Assembly: GCA_947475295.1 (NCBI GenBank)
Contig: CANJLF010000012.1
Coordinates: 25,908 to 89,907, forward strand
Reading direction: 5' to 3'
From: Fidelibacterota bacterium
Lineage (GTDB): Bacteria > Pseudomonadota > Alphaproteobacteria > Rhodospirillales > Rhodospirillaceae
Length of the DNA stretch: 64,000 bases
Shown: piece after piece, positions 9,379 through 18,528 of the stretch
Layout: each line of letters starts with the position of its first letter
How positions within the stretch are numbered: the stretch's first letter is position 1
Made by a program: the position numbers and the translations under genes
The notes under the pieces: model-generated
Databases searched by the model: none
Told to the model about the DNA's origin: nothing
Seen by the model: the letters and a program-made list of their open reading frames with translations, nothing else

Positions 9379-9524
9379 AGAAATCGTCCCCAAGCCCCGT
9401 GATCCACCCGTTATATCGGGCGGCCCAGGAATTTCATAGCGCGACGGCCTGAATCAGCGCCCGATTAAGTCCACAAAACCCGGGGGGTGTTGATTCAGCA
9501 CCGGTGGGCGGCCATGCTGGCGTC

Positions 9525-10286
9525 ATGGGCTCCGGCAAGACCTTTACGCATATCCTGATCACCGGTGCCTCGTCGGGCATCGGCGAGGCCCTTGCGGCGG
9601 CCTACGCCGTGCCCGGGGCGACCCTGAGCTTGTCCGGGCGTAACGCGACGCGCCTTGCCGCCGTGGCCGAGTCTTGCCGCGCACGAGGCGCCCAGGTCGA
9701 TGCCATGGTGTTGGATGTCACCGACCGTACAGCAATGGCGGCTTGGATCAGTAGCCGCGAGCGAGCCCGCGCTTTAGATCTGGTTATCGCCAACGCCGGG
9801 ATTTCCGCCGGCCTGGACGAAAGCGGCGAGGCAACGCGGCGCATCTTTGCCGTCAATCTGGACGGTGTGGTCAACACGGTCATGCCGGCGCTGGGGATTT
9901 TTCGTGCGCGGCGTCGAGGCGCGATTGCGCTGATCAGCTCGCTGGCATCGTTTCGCGGCATCGGCAGCGCGCCGGCCTATTGCGGCTCCAAAGCCGCGGT
10001 GCGGGTCTGGGGCGAAGGCCTGCGCGGCGCCCTGGCGCCCGAAGGTATCGGCGTGAGTGTCGTCTGCCCAGGGTTCGTCGTAAGCCGCATGACCGACGTG
10101 AACAGATTCCACATGCCTTTTCTCATGAGCGCGGAAAAAGCCGCCGCGATCATCCAACGCGGCATCGCCGCCAACGCAGGCCGCATCGCTTTCCCGTGGC
10201 CGATGCTCGCGGGAACCTGGCTTTTCGCGGCGCTGCCCGACGCGCTTGCCGGCGCCATCGCGCGCGTTCTTCCGAAAAAGAATTAG
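9525..10286 (+). CDS. SDR-family NAD(P)-dependent oxidoreductase
   Basis: A classical short-chain dehydrogenase of about 253 residues. It shows the nucleotide-binding TGASSGIG near the N-terminus, NAGIS, the serine of ALISSLAS, and the catalytic Y-x-x-x-K as YCGSK. The C-terminus ends with a hydrophobic region and PKKN, which might touch the membrane. The substrate cannot be read from sequence. It is a lone plus-strand gene inside a block of minus-strand genes and converges with the terC-like gene, sharing four bases at the stops. Confidence 0.88.
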   Translation: MGSGKTFTHILITGASSGIGEALAAAYAVPGATLSLSGRNATRLAAVAESCRARGAQVDAMVLDVTDRTAMAAWISSRERARALDLVIANAGISAGLDESGEATRRIFAVNLDGVVNTVMPALGIFRARRRGAIALISSLASFRGIGSAPAYCGSKAAVRVWGEGLRGALAPEGIGVSVVCPGFVVSRMTDVNRFHMPFLMSAEKAAAIIQRGIAANAGRIAFPWPMLAGTWLFAALPDALAGAIARVLPKKN

Positions 10287-11020
10287 ATACCGATGGTCTT
10301 GGTTAGATCGCGCCGCTCCGCGCGGTGACGCATCCACAGATTGAGCGCCTCCACGCCGATCGAGAAGGCAATGGCGAAGTAGAGATATTCCCGTGGGATA
10401 TGGAAGTGCGCGGCATCGGCGATCAGCGCCGTGCCCACCAAAATCAAAAATGCCAAGGCTAGCATTTTGACGGTCGGATGCTTATTGATGAAGCCCGAAA
10501 CCGCGCCGGCGGCAGACATCATGACGATAATCGCAATGACGATGGCCGCGACCATGACCGGGCGATTGTTGGTCATACCGACGGCGGTGATGATCGAATC
10601 CAGCGAGAACACAAGATCGAGAATCATGATTTGGGTAATAACCGCGGCAAAGGACGCCGGCGGCTTGGGCGCATGCGTACCGGCCCCTTCGACGGTCTCA
10701 TGGATTTCCATGACACCCTTGTAAAGCAGGTACAGCCCGCCAAGACCAAGAACCAAATCCCGCCAGCTCATCTCAAAGCCGGCGACGGTGACAAGCGGCG
10801 TCGTCAGCGCGGCGATCCATGTCAGCATCAACAGCAAGCCGATCCTGAGGATCAGCGCCATGGACAAGCCCACGCGGCGCGCACGGTGCTGCTGATGTTT
10901 CGGAAGCCGGTTGGAGACGATGGCCAGAAAAACCAGGTTGTCGATGCCGAGCACGATCTCAAGCACGGTCAGCGTGAACAATGCCGCCCAATTCTGCGGA
11001 TCGGTGACGAATTCAATCAT
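10283..11020 (-). CDS. TerC-family integral membrane protein
   Basis: A 245-residue polytopic membrane protein with the TerC signature LEIVLGIDNLVFLAIVSNRLP near the N-terminus and a second acidic helix, DLVFSLDSIITAVG. These paired acidic residues in transmembrane helices are the hallmark of the family, members of which have been linked to tellurite resistance and to manganese export during secretion. About seven hydrophobic segments are visible. It lies downstream of mltG on the same strand with about 75 bp between. Its exact substrate is unknown. Confidence 0.9.
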   Translation of the reverse strand: MIEFVTDPQNWAALFTLTVLEIVLGIDNLVFLAIVSNRLPKHQQHRARRVGLSMALILRIGLLLMLTWIAALTTPLVTVAGFEMSWRDLVLGLGGLYLLYKGVMEIHETVEGAGTHAPKPPASFAAVITQIMILDLVFSLDSIITAVGMTNNRPVMVAAIVIAIIVMMSAAGAVSGFINKHPTVKMLALAFLILVGTALIADAAHFHIPREYLYFAIAFSIGVEALNLWMRHRAERRDLTKTIGI

Positions 11021-11095
11021 AGTGGCCCCAGTCCCCTCAGCTTAGTCCAGACTCATGACGTGATGCTTACAAGAGAAACATCGCGCGTAAATATA

Positions 11096-12100
11096 TCAAT
11101 GCAAGTTATTTTGCCGCTGAATTTGCCGCCAGCGGGCGACATTCTGATTGTGCGCCTCCAAAGTGGCGGCAAAAGCGTGGCCGCCGCTGCCGTCGGCGAC
11201 AAAATACAGGTCCTGTGACACCGCCGGATTGAGCGCCGCCGCCAGAGCGGCCCGGCCCGGATGGCAAATGGGCGCCGGCGGCAGGCCGGGAATGACATAG
11301 GTATTATAAGGCGTGGGCAGCTCCAGATTGGCGATGGTCAGCGCGCCGTCGCGCTCGCCGATCCGGGCAAGGCCATAGATGACGGTCGGGTCCGACTGTA
11401 ACTTCATGCCGCGCCGCAGCCGGTTGATAAACACGCCCGCCACGCGGGCGCGCTCGCCGGTCTTGCCGGTTTCTTTTTCGACAATCGACGCCAGCACCAT
11501 GGCTTCTTCCGGCGTGGTCAGCGGCAAGTCGGCCGCGCGCGCGTCCCACAGCTCCTTGGCCGCCGCATCCCGCGCCGTACGCATGTGCGCGATGACGTCT
11601 TCCCGCCGGTCGCCCCATTCGTAGCGATAAGTTTCGGGCAGAAGATCGCCCTGGGCGATCTGTGAGGCGACGGCGCCGGTCAACCCTTCGGCGGCGTCCA
11701 GAATGCTAAGGATATCGGCGGTCACTAGGCCTTCGGGAATTGTAACAAACCGGGCGACCACGTCGTGGCGGGCGAGCTTGTCCAAGATCGCCGTGACGCT
11801 GATACCGGGATCGAAACGATATTCGCCGGGCTTGAGCGTGCGGTCCTGGCCGCTGCGCCGCGCGGCAAGCGCGGGCAGCCAGGGTTTCTCGACAACGCCC
11901 GCCGCGGCCAGCTGCCGGCCGATGGCGGCAACGCCCGTGCCAGGCGCGATGATCATCGTGACCGGCGCCTGCAGGGGGCCGGGCGCAGCGACCACGTTCA
12001 AGAACCAAAGGTAGACGCCGCCAGCGCCGGCCGCAGCCAGCACAAGAATCAGGGCAAAAGTGGTGAGGAGACGCGCCGGCTTCATGAATTTACGGGGCAC
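11096..12100 (-). CDS. mltG: Endolytic murein transglycosylase MltG (YceG)
   Basis: Membrane-anchored lytic transglycosylase that cuts nascent peptidoglycan and helps set glycan strand length. One N-terminal transmembrane helix (LLTTFALILVLAAAGAGG) precedes a LysM-like subdomain. The catalytic domain follows with LASIVEKETG (catalytic glutamate), VFINRLRRGMKLQSDPTVIYGL, YNTYVIPGLPPAPI and the closing LYFVADGSGGHAF. The GTG start at 12100 gives 334 residues; ATG 12085 is possible. It follows fabF by 27 bp, the same order as fabF and yceG in enterobacteria, so it is probably cotranscribed with the fatty-acid genes. Confidence 0.95.
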   Translation of the reverse strand: MPRKFMKPARLLTTFALILVLAAAGAGGVYLWFLNVVAAPGPLQAPVTMIIAPGTGVAAIGRQLAAAGVVEKPWLPALAARRSGQDRTLKPGEYRFDPGISVTAILDKLARHDVVARFVTIPEGLVTADILSILDAAEGLTGAVASQIAQGDLLPETYRYEWGDRREDVIAHMRTARDAAAKELWDARAADLPLTTPEEAMVLASIVEKETGKTGERARVAGVFINRLRRGMKLQSDPTVIYGLARIGERDGALTIANLELPTPYNTYVIPGLPPAPICHPGRAALAAALNPAVSQDLYFVADGSGGHAFAATLEAHNQNVARWRQIQRQNNLH

Positions 12101-12127
12101 GTCATGAGTGGAGTCACCTGGAGCGCG

Positions 12128-13402
12128 TTAGGGCGCCGGTCCAATGACAAGCGACGCATTGGTTCCGCCGAAGCCGAAGGAGTTCGACAGGGCGTAACGG
12201 ATTTTCCGCTGCTTGGCTTTGTGCGGCACCAGGTCGATGTCACAGCCGTCGGACGGATCATCGAGGTTGAGCGTCGGCGGCGCGACCTGATCGCGCAGCG
12301 CAAGCAGCGAGTAAATCGCTTCCACTGCCCCGGCAGCGCCCAGCAGGTGACCGATGGCCGATTTGGTCGAGGACATCGACAGCTTATAGGCTTGATCGCC
12401 GAAGATGCGCTTCACCGCCAGCAGTTCGATCTCGTCGCCTTTGGGCGTCGAGGTGCCGTGGGCGTTGACGTAATCGATTTGATCCGGATTGAGGCCGGCG
12501 TCGCGCAGCGCGCCGCGCATGGCGCGGAAACCGCCCGAGCCGTCTTCTGCCGGAGCCGTCAGATGGTAGGCATCGCCAGCAAGGCCGTAACCCAAAATCT
12601 CTGCGTAAATTTTGGCGCCGCGCTTGCGTGCGTGCTCGAGGCTTTCAAGCACGACGACGCCCGAACCTTCGCCCATAACAAAGCCGTCGCGGCCTTTGTC
12701 CCAAGGGCGCGAGGCGCGCTCGGGCGTATCGTTGTAGCTGGTGGATAGCGCTTTCATGGCGGCGAAGCCGGCAATGCCGAGACGGCAGAGCGCCGATTCC
12801 GCGCCGCCCGCGACCATCACATCGGCATCGCCGTACTTAATGAGACGCGCGGCATCGCCAATCGCATGAGCGCCGGTGGCACAGGCCGTCACCGGCGCGT
12901 GGTTCGGACCTTTGAAGCCGTGACGGATGGAGACCTGACCCGACGCCAGGTTGATCAGGCTCGCCGGAATAAAGAACGGCGACACACGGCGCGGCCCTTG
13001 CGCCTCCAAAGTTTTCGAGGTGTCGTCGATGGTGGCCAGACCGCCGATGCCCGAGCCGATCATCACGCCGGTGCGTTCGCGCGCTTCGTCGCTGGGCGGC
13101 ACCCAGCCGGAGTCTTTAATGGCTTCATCGGCCGCGGCCATGGCATAGACGATGAAGTCGTCCATGCGACGGCGGTCCTTCGGCGTCACGATTGTATCGG
13201 CGACGAATTTGTGAGGATGATTGTCGCCCAGCGGCACTTCACCGCCGACTCGGCACGGCAGATCAGCCGCGGGAAAGCGCGTGATGGCGCCGATGCCCGA
13301 CTTTCCGGCGATCAGTGATTCCCAATTACCGGCAACGCCCGTACCGAGCGGCGTAGTAAGGCCGATGCCGGTGACGACGATGCGTTTAGGTTCGAAGGCC
13401 AT
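12128..13402 (-). CDS. fabF: 3-oxoacyl-[acyl-carrier-protein] synthase II
   Basis: Condensing enzyme that extends acyl-ACP by two carbons from malonyl-ACP. The 424 residues carry the full Cys-His-His triad: Cys174 in TACATGAHA, His315 in NAHGTSTP, and His352 in SAIGHLLGAAG, with Lys347 conserved. The C-terminal FGFGGTNASLV glycine-rich motif is intact. It sits in the fabD-fabG-acpP-fabF-mltG order, all transcribed leftward. Confidence 0.98.
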   Translation of the reverse strand: MAFEPKRIVVTGIGLTTPLGTGVAGNWESLIAGKSGIGAITRFPAADLPCRVGGEVPLGDNHPHKFVADTIVTPKDRRRMDDFIVYAMAAADEAIKDSGWVPPSDEARERTGVMIGSGIGGLATIDDTSKTLEAQGPRRVSPFFIPASLINLASGQVSIRHGFKGPNHAPVTACATGAHAIGDAARLIKYGDADVMVAGGAESALCRLGIAGFAAMKALSTSYNDTPERASRPWDKGRDGFVMGEGSGVVVLESLEHARKRGAKIYAEILGYGLAGDAYHLTAPAEDGSGGFRAMRGALRDAGLNPDQIDYVNAHGTSTPKGDEIELLAVKRIFGDQAYKLSMSSTKSAIGHLLGAAGAVEAIYSLLALRDQVAPPTLNLDDPSDGCDIDLVPHKAKQRKIRYALSNSFGFGGTNASLVIGPAP

Positions 13403-13574
13403 GATGGACTAAATCCTGGTGAACCACATTTCCGTTCAGTGTGGGGCCTGTCGCACGCGGCGCGGGCGATGGTGCTCCACAAACGGCTATGGGACCCGGT
13501 ATCTCCCAAGGCCCCATTGCACTCAACCGGTTTGTATCCGTCGGGCGCATGCCCAAGCGAATAACCCTTCGGAA

Positions 13575-13814
13575 CTATTTACTGGCGTTCGCCTGGATGA
13601 AGGCGATGGCATCCTTCACCGTCAGGATCTTTTCCGCCGCATCATCCGGGATCTCGACGCTGAACTCTTCCTCGAAGGCCATGACCAGCTCGACTGTATC
13701 CAAGCTGTCGGCACCCAAGTCGTCAATGAAGCTGGCATTGTCCGTCACCTTGGACTCTTCAACGCCCAAATGCTCCACGACAATCTTTTTCACGCGGTCA
13801 GCAACGTCACTCAT
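13575..13814 (-). CDS. acpP: Acyl carrier protein
   Basis: A 79-residue acidic protein that carries acyl intermediates on a 4'-phosphopantetheine arm. The attachment serine is Ser37 in D-S-L, within the family motif [19 protein letters not shown] ribosome binding site lies just before the ATG. It lies between fabG and fabF; about 170 bp separate it from each, so it may have its own promoter, as is usual for this highly expressed gene. Confidence 0.98.
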   Translation of the reverse strand: MSDVADRVKKIVVEHLGVEESKVTDNASFIDDLGADSLDTVELVMAFEEEFSVEIPDDAAEKILTVKDAIAFIQANASK

Positions 13815-13982
13815 TCGTATTTCCTCAGGTGTTATTTTTTCAGTGAGTAGGTTTAGCGGGCTCGAGAACGGCAGCCGTCGAGAACTTCCGGCTATCCCCC
13901 TCCGGATGGAGGGTTGAGTAGCATATTACATTTTTCTTGGCTAGGGTCACGCGCCCAGCGCCTAAATCGCAGTCTAGCGGGG

Positions 13983-14723
13983 TTAAATCATTGCCATGCC
14001 GCCATTAACGTGCAGCGTCTGGCCGGTCACATAGGCCGCCTCGGCGCTGGCGAGATAAACCACCCCGGCGGCCACTTCCGCGCCTTCGCCCATGCGCCCC
14101 AGCGGAATGCTGCCGAGGATGCGCGCCTTCTGATCTTCGGTCAGCTTCTCGGTCATGGCGCTGAAAATGAAACCGGGCGCTACGGCGTTCACTGTAATCC
14201 CGCGGCTGCCGACTTCCTGCGCTAAGGACTTGGTGAGGCCAATCAGCCCGGCCTTGGACGCGACATAGTTGGTCTGGCCGGGGTTGCCCGTGGTGCCGAC
14301 CACTGACGAGATATTGATGATCCGCCCGAAACGCCGCTTCATCATGCCTTTGACGGCAGCCCGGCTGAGCTTGAAGGCCACGCCGAGATTGATATTGATC
14401 ACGTCCCAGAAATCCTGATCCTTCATGCGCAGGATCAGTCCGTCGCGTGTGATGCCGGCATTGTTCACAAGAATATCAACCTGACCCATGGCGGCTTCAG
14501 CGTCGGGGATTAGTTTTTCGACAACGGAATCACCGTCCGCGAAGTTCGCGACCAGAACATGCGCGCGGTCTTTAAGTTCCGCGGCTAGGGCTTCCAATGC
14601 ATCGCGGCGCGAGCCGTGCAGTCCGACCGTCGCACCTTGCGCATGCAGACTGCGGGCAATGGCTGATCCAAGGCCGCCGCTGGCGCCTGTGACAAGCGCG
14701 GTTTTACCGGATAGATCGAACAT
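13983..14723 (-). CDS. fabG: 3-oxoacyl-[acyl-carrier-protein] reductase
   Basis: NADPH-dependent SDR enzyme catalysing the first reduction of the fatty-acid elongation cycle. Motifs: TGASGGLGSAI for cofactor binding, NNAGITRDGL, the catalytic serine in INISSVVG, and YVASKAGLIGLTK with the Tyr-Lys pair. The C-terminus ends GQTLHVNGGMAMI, the usual FabG ending. At 246 residues it has the normal length. It follows fabD by about 34 bp. Confidence 0.97.
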   Translation of the reverse strand: MFDLSGKTALVTGASGGLGSAIARSLHAQGATVGLHGSRRDALEALAAELKDRAHVLVANFADGDSVVEKLIPDAEAAMGQVDILVNNAGITRDGLILRMKDQDFWDVININLGVAFKLSRAAVKGMMKRRFGRIINISSVVGTTGNPGQTNYVASKAGLIGLTKSLAQEVGSRGITVNAVAPGFIFSAMTEKLTEDQKARILGSIPLGRMGEGAEVAAGVVYLASAEAAYVTGQTLHVNGGMAMI

Positions 14724-14757
14724 CCCATTCTCCGAAATTGAGGTTCTCCGAGATAAG

Positions 14758-15702
14758 TTAGCCGCGCTTCAAGAAATCTTCGATGTCCTGCGGCGCTTGC
14801 AGGCTGATGCCGGTCAAATCACCGTCAATGCGTTTGGTGAAGCCGGTAAGCACTTTGCCCGAACCCACTTCGATCAGTGTATCGACGCCGGCCTCCTTCA
14901 TGACCTGTACGCTTTCGCGCCAACGCACCATGGCGGTTACCTGCTCGACCAGGAGGCGGCGGATTTCGTCGGGATCGATCACCGTCGCCGCCGTCACATT
15001 GGCGATGAGCGGAACGGCCGGCGATTTGATGGCGGTCTTCGCCAAGGCCTCTGCCATGACGTCGGCGGCGGGTTTCATCAACGAACAATGGAAGGGCGCG
15101 CTGACCGGCAGCAGCATGGCGCGCTTGGCGCCCTTGGCCTTGGCCAGTTCGATGGCCCGTTCGACCGCGGCGCGGTGGCCCGAGATCACCGCCTGACCGG
15201 GCGCATTGTCGTTGGATGTGGTGCAGATCAGGCCGTCGCCGGAGGCGGCGCTGGCGATTTCCTGAGCTTGATCCACATCGAGACCGAGCAAGGCCGCCAT
15301 GGCGCCCTCGCCCACCGGGACGGCCTTCTGCATGGCTAGGCCGCGGGTCTTGAGCAGACGCGCCGCATCGGACAGGGTCAGTGAGCCGGCGGCGGCCAGC
15401 GCTGAATACTCGCCCAAGGAATGGCCGGCGACATAGCGCGCGGTATTGCGGATTGAGATATTGCCCTGCTTTTCGAGAACCTTCACGATCGCCATGCTGA
15501 CGGCCATGAGGGCGGGCTGGGCGTTTTCGGTGAGCACCAGGGTGTCGGCGGGCCCCTCGAACATCAGCAGCGAGAGCTTCTGTTTCAGGGCCTCATCGAC
15601 CTCGCCGAAGATCTCGCGCGCCTCGGCGAAGGCCGCGGCCAGCTCCTTGCCCATGCCGACGGCTTGGGAACCTTGACCCGGAAATACATAGGCCCAACTC
15701 AT
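14758..15702 (-). CDS. fabD: Malonyl-CoA:ACP transacylase
   Basis: Loads malonyl groups onto ACP. The start at 15702 (MSWAYVFPGQGSQ) was chosen because a GAGGAG ribosome binding site lies just before it; the open frame extends 18 codons further upstream without support. The nucleophile Ser95 lies in GHSLGEYSALAA and the histidine in SAPFHCSLM. GSGKVLTGFTKRI is the usual C-terminal segment. About 314 residues. First gene of the fabD-fabG-acpP-fabF-mltG run and divergent from rpsF. Confidence 0.97.
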   Translation of the reverse strand: MSWAYVFPGQGSQAVGMGKELAAAFAEAREIFGEVDEALKQKLSLLMFEGPADTLVLTENAQPALMAVSMAIVKVLEKQGNISIRNTARYVAGHSLGEYSALAAAGSLTLSDAARLLKTRGLAMQKAVPVGEGAMAALLGLDVDQAQEIASAASGDGLICTTSNDNAPGQAVISGHRAAVERAIELAKAKGAKRAMLLPVSAPFHCSLMKPAADVMAEALAKTAIKSPAVPLIANVTAATVIDPDEIRRLLVEQVTAMVRWRESVQVMKEAGVDTLIEVGSGKVLTGFTKRIDGDLTGISLQAPQDIEDFLKRG

Positions 15703-16023
15703 GGAGACTCCTCGAAAGCTGCAAACGACATTGTGAGCGAGACCTGACGGAAGCATCGGCGGCTGTCAAGGAAAGCTGCGGCGTCTCTTATTTAAGCCAT
15801 TGATATTAAATACAAAAAATCCGGAACGAGCGGCCGGCTGAAAAGCCCCTGTTCCCGCCGCTCCGGAAACCGCCGAAACCGGCGGAATGCCTTGCTGGCC
15901 TCGGGTAAATGTGTATATTCCGCGCCCTTACATAGCTCCTTGCCGGCCTTTCAGGGTCGGCTATGCCTGAAGCGCCGATTGGCGGCGCCGCGGGACGAGA
16001 TAAGCCAAAGGGAGATTGACTAC
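15703..16023. other. Intergenic region between divergent fabD and rpsF
   Basis: This 321-bp stretch has no convincing gene. It holds the promoter region of both operons, several GC-rich short inverted repeats, and the rpsF leader. In the leader a perfect 6-bp stem (15972-15977 with 15983-15988, loop ATTGG) lies about 35 bases before the rpsF start. Such leaders often mediate autoregulation by the S6:S18 complex, but the specific motif could not be recognised. Confidence 0.5.
15892..15919 (+). promoter_or_regulatory. Probable sigma-70-type promoter of the rpsF operon
   Basis: A TTGCTG -35 element (15892-15897) and a TATATT -10 element (15914-15919) are separated by 16 bp. They lie about 105 bp before the rpsF start and face the ribosomal genes. 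Both hexamers are near consensus. Inferred by eye only. Confidence 0.5.
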
Positions 16024-16554
16024 ATGCCTCTCTACGAGAGCGTGGTGATTGCGCGCCAAGACATTGCCACCACCCAGGTGGATACACTGGCGGACGACCT
16101 CACCAATATTATTACGGAAGGTGGCGGCAAGGTAACCAAGCGCGAGCTTTGGGGCCTGCGTTCGCTGACCTATCGCATCAAGAAGAACCGCAAAGCTCAC
16201 TATGTGTTCTTCAACATCGATGCCCCTCCGGCGGCCATCAGCGAGTACGAGCGTCGCATGCGCATCAACGAAGATGTGCTGCGCTATCTGACCGTGCGCG
16301 TGGAAGCCCTGGAAGAAGGCCCCTCGGCCGTGATCACCAACAAAGATCGCCCTGCTGAACGTACCGGCTTCTTCGGTGGCGGCGGCGGACGCGGCGGACG
16401 TGACGGCGGCGGCTTCGGCGGCGGCGGTGGACGCGGCCGTGAAAGCGGCGGCGGCTTTGGCGGCGGCGGCGACCGTGATGGTGGCCGCTTTGGCTCCGGA
16501 CGCCGGCCGCGCTTCGGCGAAGGTGACAGCTCTTCAAGCACGGGAGAATCGTGA
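16024..16554 (+). CDS. rpsF: 30S ribosomal protein S6 with long glycine-rich tail
   Basis: Component of the 30S platform that pairs with S18. Start at 16024 ([14 protein letters not shown]) is preceded by AAAGGGAG. The normal fold covers about residues 1-110, including [19 protein letters not shown] and [17 protein letters not shown]. The remaining 65 residues are unusual: repeated Gly-Gly-Gly-Arg units with RGG-like spacing, for example [14 protein letters not shown], ending in a Ser-rich tip. S6 tails vary among bacteria, often with charged or glutamate residues, but an RGG-type tail is less typical. The stop overlaps the rpsR start by one base. Confidence 0.96.
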   Translation: MPLYESVVIARQDIATTQVDTLADDLTNIITEGGGKVTKRELWGLRSLTYRIKKNRKAHYVFFNIDAPPAAISEYERRMRINEDVLRYLTVRVEALEEGPSAVITNKDRPAERTGFFGGGGGRGGRDGGGFGGGGGRGRESGGGFGGGGDRDGGRFGSGRRPRFGEGDSSSSTGES

Positions 16555-16796
16555 TGCCCGCTCCAGCAGGACGCAAACCGTTCTTCCGCCGTCGCAAGAC
16601 TTGCCCGTTCACGGGCAGCAACGCGCCGAAGATCGACTACAAGGATACACGGTTGTTGCAGCGCTACATTTCCGAGCGCGGTAAAATCGTGCCGAGCCGC
16701 ATTACTGCGGTGTCGACGAAAAAGCAGCGTGAGTTGGCCAAGGCCATCAAGCGCGCGCGTTTCTTGGCACTGCTGCCGTACGTCGTCGCGATCTGA
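16554..16796 (+). CDS. rpsR: 30S ribosomal protein S18
   Basis: Binds next to S6 in the 30S platform. The 80 residues include the signature [33 protein letters not shown] and the basic end [14 protein letters not shown]. The ATG at 16554 overlaps the rpsF stop; a GTG at 16551 is an alternative. GGGAG lies about ten bases upstream. Standard length and position. Confidence 0.97.
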   Translation: MPAPAGRKPFFRRRKTCPFTGSNAPKIDYKDTRLLQRYISERGKIVPSRITAVSTKKQRELAKAIKRARFLALLPYVVAI

Positions 16797-16797
16797 T

Positions 16798-17802
16798 GTG
16801 ACCCGCCCAAGCTCCATCGCCGTTGTCGCGGGGGCATTGGGTGCGTTGCTTCTGGTAGCCGCCCTGCGCCAGTCGGTGCTGGGCGTGATGGTGGGCTCCA
16901 TGCTGTCGCCGCTGCCGCTCGCGATGGTGGTCTTTAGCTTGGGGTCCGCCTATTTGCCGGTGGCGGTCGTGTCGGGCGTAGTGACGGTGGCGGTGATGAC
17001 CGGGTCGTTCCCCCTCGCCGGGATGTACTTGGCGGTGGATGCGGCTCCGGTGGCGATTTTGTCCCGCTTGGGATTGGCTGCCCTCACAGCCGCGGGCAAA
17101 CCGGTATCCGGTGCCGCCGTGGGCCGGACGGTGTGCTGGCTGGTGTTGGTGGCCTTCGCGGCGATGGTTGTGGCTTTGGCCATGATGGCCGCGGGAACTG
17201 AAGGAACTGGGATCGAGGCGACCTTGCGCGCCCGTCTCAACGAGATGATGCCGGCGGTGCCGGCAGCTGCGACGGCTCCCGAGGCGCTTTCGCAAGCGCC
17301 GACGGTGACGGGTGCGGGTCTCGATTTTGCCGCCGCGCGCGCCGAGATGGTGCGGGCCATGGCGGGATTGCTGCCGGGCGTCGCGGCCTGGGACTGGTGC
17401 TTGCGGGCGATCTTGAGCGCCGGTTTGGGCCAGATGATGTTGATGAAGATGAACCTGGCGTTGTGGCCGACACCGGCCTACCGCGGGTTCGCGGCGCCGC
17501 AATGGTTTTTCGCTCTGTTCGGGGCGACGGCAGTGGCGGCGGCGGTCCTGAAAGACGACGCCGGTTTTATCGCCGGCAATGCGGCGGCGATTTTGAGTTT
17601 GCCGCTGGTGCTGCAAGGTCTGGCCGTGGTGCATAGCGCCGCGGCGCGGGTCAAGCATCGGTTGGCGTGGTTGGCAGGGTTCTATGTGTTGGCCCTGGTT
17701 ACGGCGGGCATCTCTTCGGTGATGCTGGTCGGCTTGGGCGTAATGGACAATTTTTTACAAATACGCGTGCGCTATCTGGCGCCGCGTACAGGAGGTGAGT
17801 GA
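16798..17802 (+). CDS. DUF2232-type polytopic membrane protein
   Basis: About 334 residues, with at least seven hydrophobic segments across the whole length, for example [30 protein letters not shown] and [19 protein letters not shown]. An uncharacterised membrane protein of this kind (DUF2232, related to YybS) commonly sits between rpsR and rplI in alphaproteobacteria, which is the main reason for the call. The GTG at 16798 starts one base after the rpsR stop, and its own stop overlaps the rplI start. It is therefore translationally linked to ribosomal proteins, but its function is unknown. Confidence 0.75.
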   Translation: MTRPSSIAVVAGALGALLLVAALRQSVLGVMVGSMLSPLPLAMVVFSLGSAYLPVAVVSGVVTVAVMTGSFPLAGMYLAVDAAPVAILSRLGLAALTAAGKPVSGAAVGRTVCWLVLVAFAAMVVALAMMAAGTEGTGIEATLRARLNEMMPAVPAAATAPEALSQAPTVTGAGLDFAAARAEMVRAMAGLLPGVAAWDWCLRAILSAGLGQMMLMKMNLALWPTPAYRGFAAPQWFFALFGATAVAAAVLKDDAGFIAGNAAAILSLPLVLQGLAVVHSAAARVKHRLAWLAGFYVLALVTAGISSVMLVGLGVMDNFLQIRVRYLAPRTGGE

Positions 17803-18395
17803 TGGAAGTGATTTTGCTGGAACGTATCGAGCGCTTGGGCCAAATGGGCGATGTGGTGAGCGTGAAGCCGGGCTTTGCCCGCAACTTCCTTTTCCCGCAG
17901 AAGAAGGCGCTGCGCGCCAACAAGGACAACAAGGCCGTGTTCGAGTCCAAGCGGGCCGAGCTCGAAGCCACCAACACCAAGCGCCGCGGCGAAGCCGAAG
18001 TGGTTGCCAAGAAGATGGACGGCTTGAAGCTGATCATCGTGCGCCAGGCCGGTGAAGGCGGACAGCTCTATGGTTCGGTGAGCGCCCGCGATATCAGCGA
18101 TGCGCTCAAGGAACAGGGCTATGCCATCGAGCGCGGCGCCCAGGTGCTGCTGAACGCGCCGGTGAAAAGCCTCGGCACTTTCAAGACCGCCATTCGCCTG
18201 CACCCGGAAGTAAAGATCGACGTCGAGTTCACGGTCGCCCGCTCGATCGAAGAAGCCAATCAGAAGGTCGCGACCCAGGCCGCCGACCTCCTCGAGCGCG
18301 CCGAAGACGCCGCCAAGCTGCTCGGTGAAGCCAGTGGCGAAACTGGTGGCGAAGGCGCTGCAGCCGAAGGCGAAGACGCGGAAACCGCGGCTTAG
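17802..18395 (+). CDS. rplI: 50S ribosomal protein L9
   Basis: The first 150 residues carry the L9 fold: [30 protein letters not shown], the central helix, and the C-terminal domain ending in V-x-V-D-V-E-F-like DVEFTVARS. The remaining 45 residues are an acidic Ala/Glu-rich extension typical of some alphaproteobacterial L9 proteins. GGAGG lies directly before the start. Last gene of the rpsF-rpsR-DUF2232-rplI run, followed by a terminator hairpin. Confidence 0.96.
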   Translation: MEVILLERIERLGQMGDVVSVKPGFARNFLFPQKKALRANKDNKAVFESKRAELEATNTKRRGEAEVVAKKMDGLKLIIVRQAGEGGQLYGSVSARDISDALKEQGYAIERGAQVLLNAPVKSLGTFKTAIRLHPEVKIDVEFTVARSIEEANQKVATQAADLLERAEDAAKLLGEASGETGGEGAAAEGEDAETAA

Positions 18396-18420
18396 AAACG
18401 CCTTTCGATGCGAACGTCAA

Positions 18421-18460
18421 AACCGGCGCGGCTTTTTAAAGGCCGCGCCGGTTGCTTTTA
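18421..18460 (+). terminator. Intrinsic terminator after rplI
   Basis: A 12-bp GC-rich stem (18421-18432 with 18442-18453) with extra T-A pairs closing the loop, followed by a T-rich stretch. It ends the ribosomal operon before the cobW-like gene. Confidence 0.75.
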
Positions 18461-18528
18461 AGGCCCCTGTTTCGGGTGCGGGTCTGTTCCTATATAACGC
18501 CGACCTGTAAGAGCTAATGGAGAGCGGC

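Noticed and set aside
15892..16023. Upstream extension of rpsF by 44 codons
   Set aside because: S6 proteins begin with M-P-L-Y-E-like sequence, found at 16024 with a good ribosome binding site; the extension covers the promoter.
16284..16901. Long minus-strand frame across rpsF and rpsR rich in proline
   Set aside because: It is antisense to the Gly-rich S6 tail; the proline repeats mirror glycine codons. Both plus-strand genes are certain.
16747..17658. Minus-strand frame of about 300 residues across the DUF2232 gene
   Set aside because: Composition is a Gln/His/Arg-rich shadow of a membrane protein gene; no family pattern.
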